Source: CAIXZV01 sp963697365 | Lineage (GTDB): Bacteria; Chloroflexota; Limnocylindria; Limnocylindrales; CSP1-4 | Length of the DNA: 64,000 nt | Assembly (NCBI GenBank): GCA_963697365.1 | Contig: CAVONT010000014.1 | Location: 62,001-126,000 of the forward strand | Reading direction: 5' to 3' | Shown: positions 45,275-54,166 of the stretch, piece after piece | How positions within the stretch are numbered: the first letter of the stretch is position 1 | How the letters are laid out: every line of letters starts with the position of its first letter | Position numbers and translations under genes: made by a program | Notes under the pieces: generated by a model | Databases searched by the model: none | The model's input: the letters and a program-made list of their open reading frames with translations, nothing else | What the model was told of the DNA's origin: nothing

Positions 45275-47006
45275 GTGAAGCGTCTCTCTCCAGGCATCGC
45301 GCTGCTTGCCGCCATCGTGGTCGCGGGCCCGGTGGCCGCCAACGACAGCGGGTTCGACACTTCGCAACCCGCGATGGCCCAGCCCGTCATGGCGGGCGTC
45401 ACCGTCGATCCGATCATCACGGTCGGCGACACGCTGGGCAGCGGCTACCGGTACGAGGCGATCCCGGATGGGATCGCCGTGGCGACGCGCGGCAATGGTC
45501 GCGTGGACCTCTATGTCAACCACGAGACCGGCCGCGTGCCGTTCCCGTACAACACCGCCAACCCCACGGCGACGAACGGCGAGAACGACTTCGACAACTC
45601 CCAGGTCAGCCGCCTGGTCCTCAATGCCCAGTCCGGGGGCGTCCTCAGCGGCAAGTACGTCATCGACGCCAGCAACGGCTACCAGCGCTTCTGCTCGAAC
45701 TACCTCGCCACCGAGGCCGAGGGCTTCACCCGGGACATCCTGTTCACCAACGAGGAGACGCCCGACTACGTCCGCCGTGCCACCAACAGCTGGCCCGTCG
45801 CGATCGGCAGTCCCGAGGAGCGCGAGGCCGGTGTCGTGGTCGCCTACGACGTGCGCACCGGCACCCACCAGCCGATCTACGGGATGGGCCGCCACAACCA
45901 CGAGAACAGCGTGCCGGTGCCCGGGTACGGGTACCCGGTCGTCCTCTCCGGCGACGACACGTTCACGAGCGGCCCGCTCAGCGGCATCTGCCCGGCCGGA
46001 TCACCGGCGCCCGCCCAGTCACAGGTCTACTCCTACGTCGCCGAGAGCACGGACAGCGCTCCTCGCCGACGAGGGCGACCTGTGGGCGTTCGTGTCATCG
46101 ACACGCCGGGCTACAACGACTACTACGACTTCGTGCCCGGCTCCGGCACGGTCGGTCACCGGCCACTTCATCAGGTGCCGCGCGAGATCGCGACCGGCCT
46201 CAAGGCCGATGGCACCGAGGTCAAGGCCGCGGACTTCGGCTTCCCGCTGCCGCCCACCAACGGTCCTGGCAGCGCGACCTGCGCTCGGTGGCCCCGTGGG
46301 CATCGACGGCCCGCAGTGGGTGCTCGAGTACTGGAGCCAGCGAACAACGTCTTCAACTTCGTCCGCGTCGAGGACATCGCCTACGACAAGCGGCCGGGGT
46401 GGCGCCACGTCGCGTTCGTGGTGGACTCCGGCCGCGGCGGCACCCGGCGCGCTCGACACGCCGAGTCGGTCGACCAACGGCCGCGTCTGGAAGATCGTGT
46501 TCGATCCGAGCGATCCCACCGTGGTGACATCGAGTCCGGTGTTCGTCGAGGGTGATGACAACCCGGTCAAGACCTACACCGAGGTCCACCAGCCCGACAA
46601 CATCGAATACGACCCAGACCGGCGTCCTCCTGACCGAGGACCCGGGCTCGTCCCAGCAGTTCCCCGTCGGCTCGACCGATCCGGCCGCCACCACCGCGCG
46701 GCTGTGGTACGTCCCGTTCGACGGCAGCGACGCCGCAGGTCGTGGTCAAGGTGGACCAGTCCGTCGACGGCGGCGCCGACGGATGTGGACGGCCGTGCAC
46801 CGGGCAACTGGGGTGCGTGGGAGTCGACCGGCATCGTGGACGCATCGGCCGCCTTCGGCCCCGGCGCATTCCTCCTCAACATCCAGGCTCACACGCTGTG
46901 GATCGAGAAGGCTCCCGGCGAGGACAACAACGGTGACGGCCAGCCCGACTTCACCTACAAGCGGGAAGGCGGCCAGCTGATGCTGGTGCGCATCCCCGGC
47001 ATCTAG
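45275..47006 (+). CDS. PhoX-like (DUF839) exported protein, several frameshifts
   Basis: A Sec signal peptide (VKRLSPGIALLAAIVVAGPVAA, likely cut after VAA) precedes a beta-propeller of the DUF839/PhoX family: DLYVNHETGRVPF, RRATNSWPVAIGSPEEREAG, GRHNHENSVPVPGYGYPVV and GDLWAF. PhoX proteins are Ca/Fe phosphatases, but many DUF839 members are uncharacterised. GAGGAG lies 6 nt before the GTG start. The first 250 residues are in one frame; after about 46055 the frame shifts five or more times to the final TAG. It shares a CTAG stop with the convergent methyltransferase. Confidence 0.75.
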
Positions 47007-47629
47007 GCCGTCGATCCCAGGCGCTGGAGCCGGGCCAGCCAGGCATGGACCTGGCCCGGCTCCAGCCGCGTCTCGAGCACCGTGCTCTCCGTGCTGACAA
47101 CCTTCCAGCCCGTCGTCGCGCGGAACGCATCCCGCAGGTCGCTGCGGCGGATGCGGGACGGCCCATAGCCGAAGGGGTTCCGGTCGCTCCAGGCGATGAC
47201 GAAGCCGTCCCCGCCTGGCCGGACGGCGGCGGCCACTGATTGCGCGTAGAGGCGCCGGTCCGCCGGCTGGAGCACATGGAACAGGCCCACGTCGAGCAGC
47301 GAGTCGAACGGCGCCCCGAGATGCTCGACGACCGAGGGCAGGTCGAACGCGTCGGCGACCACGAATGTCGCCGAGCCCGGTCCAGGGGCAGGCAGCGCCC
47401 GAGCCCGTTCGATCGCGGCAGCGGCGACATCCACGCCGGTGACGTCGTGACCGTGCGAGGCCAGCAGGACGGCGTGCCGTCCCGTTCCGCAACCGGCATC
47501 GAGCACCCGGTGCCCGCACGCGTCCTCCTCGAGCAGCCGCAGCACCGCCGGCTGCGGCCGGCCGGTGTCCCATGATGGAGTGCCCTCATAGGCAACCTCG
47601 AAGGACCGGGGCGTGGCCATGCGCTGCAT
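47003..47629 (-). CDS. Class I SAM-dependent methyltransferase
   Basis: 208 residues from MQRMATPRSFEVAYEG. Motif I is VLDAGCGTGRHAVLLASHG, then VTGVDVAAAAIERARA, VADAFDLPS and FDSLLDVGLFHVL. It resembles thiopurine/tellurite-type and small-molecule methyltransferases with a WDTGRPQPAVLRLL entry motif. Substrate unknown. The longer upstream frame is unlikely to be coding. Confidence 0.83.
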   Translation of the reverse strand: MQRMATPRSFEVAYEGTPSWDTGRPQPAVLRLLEEDACGHRVLDAGCGTGRHAVLLASHGHDVTGVDVAAAAIERARALPAPGPGSATFVVADAFDLPSVVEHLGAPFDSLLDVGLFHVLQPADRRLYAQSVAAAVRPGGDGFVIAWSDRNPFGYGPSRIRRSDLRDAFRATTGWKVVSTESTVLETRLEPGQVHAWLARLQRLGSTA

Positions 47630-47732
47630 GACTTGACGGTACGCCGAAGACGGGCCGTCCGGCAGGGCGGGTGGTGCCTCCGTTTGACTACAATCGCTCG
47701 CGTCAACCAGCGTCCTGCAGGTCGTACCGCCG

Positions 47733-48195
47733 TTGCGCTCCCTCACCGTCCCGAAGAACCAGCTGCTGCTGATCGCAGGTGCCGTGTGGTGCCTCGCGGG
47801 CGCCATGGTGATGTTGATCGGCCTCCCGCTCCAGTTCCGCCTCGCGCCTGAGCACCTTGTCCTGATCCCCCTGGCCGTCGGCATCTTCCTGGTCTTCTAC
47901 CTGTTCGTCTTCTCGCGCCTCGTGCGCAAGCACACCAGCCGCATCCGCGCGAGCGAGCAGGAGCGCCTCCCGTTCTGGCAGTTCTTCACCGCATCCTCGT
48001 GGGCCGTGATGGGCCTGATGATGGCGGCGGGCTTCCTGCTTCGGACGACGCATGTCCTGCCCGACTGGGCGATCGCCTTCTTCTACAGCGGGCTGGGTAC
48101 GGCGCTGTTCATCTGCGGCCTGCGCTTCATCGTCGTGTACATGCGCAAGGACGTCCTCGCGCGCCGAGCCGGAACGGGTCCTCGCCGGCGACTGA
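47733..48195 (+). CDS. Small integral membrane protein, about 4 TM
   Basis: Starts TTG (MRSLTVPKNQLLLIAGAVW). About four TM helices (LLLIAGAVWCLAGAMVMLIG; LVLIPLAVGIFLVFYLFVF; SWAVMGLMMAAGFLLR; AIAFFYSGLGTALFICGLRF), then a basic end. The frame as given stays open into the next gene; a TGA at 48193-48195 in the next frame would give a normal end after one indel. The -10 TACAAT is at 47689-47694. Family not recognised. Confidence 0.6.
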
Positions 48196-48251
48196 GCGCG
48201 GTCACCCACCACGCAGCCCCGACCCCCTGGCATCCCTGCGAGACTGCGCCT

Positions 48252-49044
48252 GTGACCGACGACGACACGGAACTCCCCCTCGCCGGCGGCATGGGATCAG
48301 GCGGCGAGGTCGTCCGCGTCGGCAGCACCGTCCGGCGGCCATTCCGACCGCACTCACCGGCCGTCACCGCGTTCCTGCGCCATCTCGAGGCCGTCGGGTT
48401 CGCCGGTGCCCCGCGCCATCTCGGCATCGACGAGCGGGGCCGGGAGGTCCTGAGTTGGATCGACGGCGACGTGGCGCTCCCGCCGTTCCCGACATGGGCC
48501 GGATCGGAGGCGATCCTCCTCGGAGTTGCACACCTGCAGCGCGAGCTCCATGCGGCGGCGCGCGACTTCCAGGCTCCGCCGGATGCCCGATGGAACCGGA
48601 CGAACCTCGGGGAGTCCGGTCCGGGTTCGATCGTGTGCCACAACGACCTGTGCGTCGAGAATGTCGTCGTCCGGCACGGCGAGGTCGTCGCGTTCATCGA
48701 CTTCGACTTCGCGGCGCCCGTCGGACCCGCTGCTCGACATCGCCATCGCCGCGCGTCACTGGATCCCCATCCGCGACCCACGGGACATCGATCCCGGCCT
48801 CCAGGGCCTCGACCAGGTCGAGCGGTTCCACCGCTTCTGCGATGTGCATGACCTGGAGCCAGCACGGAGGCGGCGCGCCGTCGCCCACCTGGAGGAGTTC
48901 CTCGATCGGGCGCTCCTGTCGATGCGGACCCGGGCGAAGGCGGGCCTCCCCGCGTACGTCCGGGCGTGGGAGGCGGGCTACGAGGGCCAGAACCGGCGGT
49001 CACGAGCCTGGATCGATGCGCAGCGTGAGCGCCTTACCCAGTAG
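48252..49044 (+). CDS. Aminoglycoside phosphotransferase-family (APH) kinase, one frameshift
   Basis: About 263 residues. A kinase-like fold: SIVCHNDLCVENVVVRHGEV is the catalytic HxDxxxxN (Brenner) loop, and AFIDFDFAAPV the Mg-binding DFD. The N-lobe (GGEVVRVGSTVRRPFRPHSP) is short. The frame shifts near 48727 and then continues LLDIAIAARHWIPI to LTQ. Such APH-like enzymes often phosphorylate small metabolites. Drug resistance cannot be inferred. Confidence 0.78.
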
Positions 49045-49050
49045 GGAGCC

Positions 49051-49356
49051 TCAGTCGTCGCGCTTGCGCGGGGACCACCACGACGACCAGTAGTCGTCCC
49101 ACTCGCCATCGAACCGGCGGCCCGTGTCCGGGGCCACCCGCTCGCCGGTCGTCGCCCGCCGCTCCTTGGGCGCGTGGCGGAGGAGGTTGTCCCGAGCGGC
49201 TGAGAGGGCGGCCATCGCATCGGTCGTGTCACCGCCCGACACGTCCGGGTGGACCTCGCGCGCCTTCGCCCGGAACGCGCGCTGGATCTCGTTTCGGGTC
49301 GCACCGCGCTCGACACCGAGCACGACGTGGGGATCCGGCGGGACGCGCTGCGACAT
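49051..49356 (-). CDS. J-domain protein
   Basis: 101 residues. The J domain (DPHVVLGVERGATRNEIQRA, FRAKAREVHPDVSGGD) has the HPD motif needed to stimulate DnaK. It has no Gly/Phe, zinc-finger or C-terminal client-binding domains, only a short acidic/Trp tail (GEWDDYWSSWWSPRKRDD). It may be a specialised co-chaperone. It converges with the APH gene across 6 nt. The start is MSQRVPPDP. Confidence 0.82.
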   Translation of the reverse strand: MSQRVPPDPHVVLGVERGATRNEIQRAFRAKAREVHPDVSGGDTTDAMAALSAARDNLLRHAPKERRATTGERVAPDTGRRFDGEWDDYWSSWWSPRKRDD

Positions 49357-49497
49357 GCGACAAGGGTCGGGCATGCGGACCCGCGGGTCAACACACGATC
49401 CGGCCCTGTGAGGCATACCCGGGTGGAAAAGTGGATACGTTGGGGTGCCCGATCAGCGTCGTCCCAGTTCTGTTGCCGCGTGCGACTGGGGGACGGG

Positions 49498-50109
49498 ATG
49501 CCGAGGGGAAGGCTGAGGAGCCAGGAGGTCCGATCGCCGTGCCCGCAAGGGCACGAGGACGGTCGCATCCACCTCAACGGCGTCAGGCCCGTCTCCGGCG
49601 GTCGGTTCGAGAAGACGCGCTGGCGATGCGTCCGCCAGACGCCGGCTGGTGAGGTCCGCCACCACTGGACCTCGAACCGCCGAACCCCGACCGGCGAGCA
49701 CCCCGACGGGACCACCTGTGCCTCCTGCGAGCACGACGCCGGGCGTGCCGAGGGGCCGACGGTCGTCCCGTGGTCAGCTTCCCGGTGGCCGACGCCGCCT
49801 GCGACCTGATCCTCGTCGGGCAGGGCACAAGCCTGTGAGAGTCGAGCCAGAAGGTCCGCTACGAGGCCGGCTCCTTCACCGTCGACTCCGCCGGGCGGCG
49901 CTGGGCGAGTCGGCACAACGCCCTCTCCGCCGACTACCTCGACCAATTCGGCGCGTCCCGTCTACCAGATGTCCCCCAAGGCCCGGATCAACAAGACGGC
50001 AGACCGCAAGCCCGGCTCCCCCCGGTGTCGCGCCGCGCTCACGAAGCGGGCGCAACAGGCGGCGCGGCTCCGGGGGCGGCGTGAGCGGGAGGCTCACTCG
50101 GGGTCGTGA
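49498..50109 (+). pseudogene. Decayed transposase-like gene (N-terminal zinc/HTH part and tail)
   Basis: The first 103 codons read through RSPCPQGHEDGRIHLNGVRP, KTRWRC and CASCEHDAGRAEGP, a zinc-ribbon-like layout. The next frame continues VADAACDLILVGQGTSL-(stop)-ESSQKVRYEAGSF, ASRHNALSADYLDQFG, an HTH-like region as in DDE transposases. A third frame ends PRCRAALTKRAQQAARLRGR at 50109. No DDE catalytic core is present. Two frame changes and an internal stop show it is not functional as read. The family identity is by resemblance only. Confidence 0.5.
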
Positions 50110-50125
50110 CCGCCGATGCGGATCG

Positions 50126-50338
50126 TCACGATCCGGCGCGCGGACCGCGCGTCGGGGTGATCAGGGCAAGCAGCACAATCCCGAGAACCGGTGACACGAA
50201 GAGCGAGAACACGCCCCAGAGAACGGCGTTGAACCCGCGCTTGCCGGCGGTCACCCCTACGAGCCAGGACCCCACCACCCAAGCAACCGCGAAGGCGATG
50301 TAGACCACGGCCACCACGATGTTGCCGTCCATCGTCAC
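50126..50338 (-). CDS. Small two-TM membrane protein inside the element
   Basis: 70 residues: VVAVVYIAFAVAWVVGSWLVG and WGVFSLFVSPVLGIVLLALI are two TM helices joined by a short basic loop (TAGKRGFN). Unknown function. It sits between the transposase relic and the right inverted repeat and points inward, so it may be cargo. Confidence 0.62.
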   Translation of the reverse strand: MTMDGNIVVAVVYIAFAVAWVVGSWLVGVTAGKRGFNAVLWGVFSLFVSPVLGIVLLALITPTRGPRAGS

Positions 50339-50538
50339 TGTCCCCCTGCTGTGTGATCAGGCTGCCATCGTCGGTTGCCGTGGTCCGTCGGTCAAGAGGA
50401 ACTGCCGGGGGCGTGTCGCGTTGCGGCGACTATTCCACCGGGTATGCCTCACAAGGATCTCGCGCGTGTCCGGCGCGATCCAGAGCGACCGTCATGGCGA
50501 AGTGGACGATCCGTGTCCGCATCGGCGACCATCGCCCG

Positions 50539-51717
50539 ATGCGCCTCACCAGCCGCCGCCTCAACCGTGCGACGCTCGCGCGCCAGCTGTTGCTCGAGCG
50601 CGCGCCCATGTCCCCCGTCGAGGCCGTATCCAGGATCGTCGCCATCCAGGCCCAGGAGCCGGCGTCGCCCTACGTCGCCCTGCACAACCGGATCGAGGCT
50701 TTCGACCCTGCTGCACTCGACGCCGCCTTTGCAACGCGGACCATCGTGAAGGCCACCCTCATGCGGATCACGCTGCACGCGGTGACCCTGGCCGACTACC
50801 CGGTCCTCCACGAGGCGATGCAGACCTCCTTGCGCGCCTCCCGCCTCAACGACCGCCGCTTCCTCGCGACCGGGCTCACGGCTGCCGACATGGACGGCCT
50901 CATGCCCGAGGTGCTGGCGCACGCGGCGAGCCCGCGGTCGAATGCCGATATGGAGGCGTGGTTGGATCTGCGCGTGGGCGAGACGCCGAAGCCCGGCACC
51001 TGGTGGGCGATGCGCCACTATGGCCCGTTCGTCCATGCCACGGTCCGTGGGCCGTGGAGCTTCGGGCCGCGCCCTGCCTACCAGGCTGCCCCGCCCGTCG
51101 ACCGGCCGGCCGACCGCGCCGCAGCCGTGCGGGGTCTCGCGCTCCGCTACCTCGAGGCCTTCGGGCCTGCATCGATCGCCGACATCGGCCAGTTCTCGAT
51201 GATCCCGCGGACGGCCTTGCGAGAAGCCCTTGAGCCAGTCGCGGGCCGGCTGGAGCACCACGAGGGGCCCATTGGCGAGGACCTCCTGGACCATGCCGAC
51301 GGCGTGCTCCCCGACGAGGCCGCGAGCGCGCCGCCGCGTCTCATGGCGATGTGGGACAGCGTGCTGCTCGCCTACGCCGACCGCAGCCGCCTCATCCCGC
51401 CGGCGTATCGGGCCCATGTCATCCGGTCCAATGGCGACACGCTCCCGACGCTGCTCGTCGACGGGCGGGTCGCGGGGGTCTGGCGCCCCGTGGACGGGGC
51501 GATCGAGGCGACTGCCTTCGAACCTCTGCCGGACGACACCTGGGCGGGGCTCGAGGCCGAGGCCGCCGGGATGCTGGACCTCCTCAGCCCGAGGGAGCCG
51601 AGGGCGTACAGCCGGTACGGTCGCTGGTGGCCGACGCTCCCAGCCGTGGAGGTCCGCCACTCGGGCGCTGATCGGGCGCACGCGGCGGACGCCTGTCCCC
51701 GGTACGGTGGCGCCATC
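50539..51717 (+). CDS. AlkZ-type DNA glycosylase (HTH_42 winged-helix family)
   Basis: About 375 residues from MRLTSRRLNRATLARQLLL. The AlkZ/YcaQ superfamily is indicated by the tandem winged-helix layout and the QxQ catalytic motif in RIVAIQAQEPASPY (the YcaQ branch has QxD). The C-terminal end YSRYGRWWPTLPAVEVRHSG is where such proteins normally stop. Streptomyces AlkZ unhooks azinomycin crosslinks, and homologues act on bulky alkyl or crosslinked bases. The frame has no stop and runs directly into the exporter below. ATG 50494 is an alternative start. Confidence 0.8.
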
Positions 51718-53154
51718 GTGCAGCGCAAGTGGCTCATCCTCACCGCGGTCTCCCTCGGCGCGCTCATGTCCACGCTCGACGGGAGCATCGTCAACATCGC
51801 GCTCCCGGCGATGCAGCAGGACTTCGGTGTCGACATCACGACGGTCCAGTGGGTGACCGTCGCCTACCTGCTGATGATCGGGAGCCTGCTGCTGCCGATG
51901 GGCCGGCTGGGCGAGGTCCTGACCTTCAAGCGGGTGTACCTCGCGGGCTTCGGCCTGTTCACCGCCGCCAGCGTCCTGTGCGCGTTCGCACCCGGCGTCG
52001 GCATGCTGATCGCCTTCCGTGTGCTCCAGGCTGTGGGGGCGGCCGCGATCACGGCGATCGGACCCGCGATCATCGTGCGCACCTTCCCGGGGCCGGAGCG
52101 CGGGCGAGCCCTCGGGCTCAACGGCGTGGCCGTCTCGCTGGGCCTGACGCTGGGCCCGATCCTCGGCGGCCTGCTGACGGACCTGGCGAGCTGGCGGGCG
52201 ATCTTCCTGATCAACCTGCCGATCGGTGTGCTCGCCATCCTGTGGGCGCGGCGCATCCTGCCTGACGAGACGCCGGGTCGGACGGCGACCTTCGACGTGC
52301 GTGGCGCGACCCTCTCGGGCCTGTCCCTGTTCGCCCTCCTGCTCGCGCTGTCCGAAGGGCAGGACGTCGGGTGGACAAGCCCGCTGATCCTCGCGTTGCT
52401 GGCGCTTGCCGTGATCCTGGCGATCGCGTTCGTGGTCGTCGAGCGGAACGCTGCCCAGCCGCTCATCGACCTTGCGCTGTTCCGGATCCGCCCGTTCACG
52501 TTCGGTCTGGCGAGCGTGATCGTCGCCTTCGCGGGCCTGTTCACGGCCACGTTCCTGCTGCCGTTCCTGCTCCAGCAGGGCGCCGGCTACACGCCGGTGC
52601 AGGCCGGCCTCATGCTGGCCCCGGTTCCGATCGCGATGGCCATCGTCGCGCCATTCGCCGGTGCTGCCGCCGACCGGTGGGGTCCCGCGATCCCGGCCAG
52701 CTCCGGCATGGTGCTCATGGTGCTCGCACTCCTGTCCCTCACGACCCTGCCGCCGGGGTTCGCACCCCAGGACCTTCTCTGGAGGCTCCTGCTGCTGGGC
52801 GTCGGCCAGGGCCTGTTCATGAGCCCCAACAGCGCCGCGGTGCTCGGATCGGTGCCGGGAAGCCGGATCGGCACCGCGTCCGGCGTCCTCGCCCAGATGC
52901 GGGTCAATGGGCAGGCCCTCGGCATCGCGATGTCGGCAGCGGTCGTGGCCCTCCGCCTGCCCGTGAACCTCGCCGCCGAGGGCTCCACGGGGGCCGGAGC
53001 GGAGGCAGCGGCGACGGCGGCGCTGGTCGCATCGATCCACGATGCGTTCATCGTGGCCGCGGCGATCTGCGCCATCGGCATCGTCACGAGTCTCGTGCGC
53101 GGCGGAGGCACCAGGGAGCAGGGCCACGCCAAGGACGCGGTCCCCGCACGCTGA
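51718..53154 (+). CDS. MFS drug exporter, DHA2 (14-TM, EmrB/QacA) family
   Basis: 478 residues from GTG 51718. The first helix holds the D1 motif (LGALMSTLDGSIVNIALPAM), then MGRLGEVLTFKRVYLAGFGL (motif A) and VSLGLTLGPILGGLLTDLA (motif C, the antiporter signature). About 14 TM helices. TACGGT ends 9 nt before the GTG, a leaderless-type promoter, so separate expression is likely although the frame is continuous with the glycosylase. A proton antiporter for amphiphilic drugs. Substrate unknown. Confidence 0.88.
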   Translation: MQRKWLILTAVSLGALMSTLDGSIVNIALPAMQQDFGVDITTVQWVTVAYLLMIGSLLLPMGRLGEVLTFKRVYLAGFGLFTAASVLCAFAPGVGMLIAFRVLQAVGAAAITAIGPAIIVRTFPGPERGRALGLNGVAVSLGLTLGPILGGLLTDLASWRAIFLINLPIGVLAILWARRILPDETPGRTATFDVRGATLSGLSLFALLLALSEGQDVGWTSPLILALLALAVILAIAFVVVERNAAQPLIDLALFRIRPFTFGLASVIVAFAGLFTATFLLPFLLQQGAGYTPVQAGLMLAPVPIAMAIVAPFAGAAADRWGPAIPASSGMVLMVLALLSLTTLPPGFAPQDLLWRLLLLGVGQGLFMSPNSAAVLGSVPGSRIGTASGVLAQMRVNGQALGIAMSAAVVALRLPVNLAAEGSTGAGAEAAATAALVASIHDAFIVAAAICAIGIVTSLVRGGGTREQGHAKDAVPAR

Positions 53155-53194
53155 CCGCAACCCACGGCAGTCGGGAGCGCCGTACCATGCGCCC

Positions 53195-54073
53195 ATGCCG
53201 ACCCTCCCCTCCCCCGCCGCATCATCCCGCCCCCTGGTCGCCGACGGCGCCATGGGCACCGCGCTGTTCGCCGCCGGCATGCCCGTCGGTGAAGCCCCGG
53301 AGGCCTGGCTCCTCACGCCGGAGGGTGGCGCCGCGGTCACTGAGGTCCACGCCAGCCACATCGCTGCCGGATCCCGGCTCATCCTGACCTCGACGTTCGG
53401 CGCGAACACCCTCCGGCTCGCAGGCTCGGAGCTCGAGGGCAGGTCTGGCGACGTGTGCGCCCGCGCCGTGGCCGCCGCGCGAGCCGCCGCGGGCAACGAG
53501 GTGCTGGTGGCCGGATCCATGGGTCCTACCGGCGGTCTGCTGATGCCGTACGGACTGCTCGACCGCGAGGAGGTCCGGGCGGCGTACGCGGCCGAGGCCG
53601 CTGCCCTGGTCGCCGCCGGCGTGGACGTCATCTGGGTCGAGACGATGATGCACCTCGAGGAGGCGCTGGCCGCCGTGGACGGTGCACGTGACGCGGCGCC
53701 AGGCGTGCCGGTCATCGCGACGCTCGTCTTCAGTCGCGGCCGCACGATGTTCGGCGACCATCCACAGGCGGCCGCTGCGGCGCTCGCCGAGCACGGCGCG
53801 GCCGGCATCGGCGCCAACTGCGGCGATGGCTTCGGACCGGTGGAGGAGGTCATCCCGGCGCTGGTGGCCGCGGCGCCCGGCCTGCACATCATCGCCAAGG
53901 CCAACGCGGGCATCCCGGTCGGGACCCTGGACGGCTCAGTGACCTATCCCGGCACGCCGGAGGAGGCTGCCGCCTACGCCCGCCGGGTGGCGGACATGGG
54001 GGCGACCATCATCGGCGGCTGCTGCGGGACCACGGCCGCCCACGTCGGGGCGATCGCCCGCGCCATCGCCTGA
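53195..54073 (+). CDS. Homocysteine S-methyltransferase family protein
   Basis: 292 residues, TIM barrel. VADGAMGTALFAAGM and TSTFGANTLRL are at the N-terminus; GIGANCGDGF supplies the first zinc Cys and IIGGCCGTTAAHV the vicinal Cys pair. Likely makes methionine from homocysteine with a small methyl donor (S-methylmethionine or betaine), or is a MetH-like module without the cobalamin domains. TACCAT ends 6 nt before the ATG. Confidence 0.88.
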   Translation: MPTLPSPAASSRPLVADGAMGTALFAAGMPVGEAPEAWLLTPEGGAAVTEVHASHIAAGSRLILTSTFGANTLRLAGSELEGRSGDVCARAVAAARAAAGNEVLVAGSMGPTGGLLMPYGLLDREEVRAAYAAEAAALVAAGVDVIWVETMMHLEEALAAVDGARDAAPGVPVIATLVFSRGRTMFGDHPQAAAAALAEHGAAGIGANCGDGFGPVEEVIPALVAAAPGLHIIAKANAGIPVGTLDGSVTYPGTPEEAAAYARRVADMGATIIGGCCGTTAAHVGAIARAIA

Positions 54074-54166
54074 GGACGCCGGAGGATCCAAGGACCCGCC
54101 GCAGCGCCCCGCCAGAACGTGCAACCATCGGGGCACATTGTCCCGGGGGAACAAGCTGAGGTCGGC

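Larger units (their letters stand above)
49405..50457. mobile_element. About 1.05-kb inverted-repeat element with decayed transposase-like gene and cargo
   Basis: Bounded by imperfect ~24-bp inverted repeats: left 49405-49428 (CCTGTGAGGCATACCCGGG...) and right 50433-50457 (...ACCGGGTATGCCTCACA, then AGG). A third copy lies at 29537-29561. Inside are a zinc-binding/HTH protein relic on plus and a 70-residue membrane protein on minus. No obvious target-site duplication is seen. Size and content fit a non-autonomous IS derivative, mobilised, if at all, by a relative elsewhere in the genome. Confidence 0.65.

Noticed and set aside
50449..53913. A 1154-codon minus-strand open frame opposite the AlkZ-MFS-methyltransferase genes
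   Set aside because: Low-complexity Arg/Gly/Asp/His-rich translation with no motifs, typical antisense shadow of GC-rich coding DNA; the plus strand carries clear protein families.
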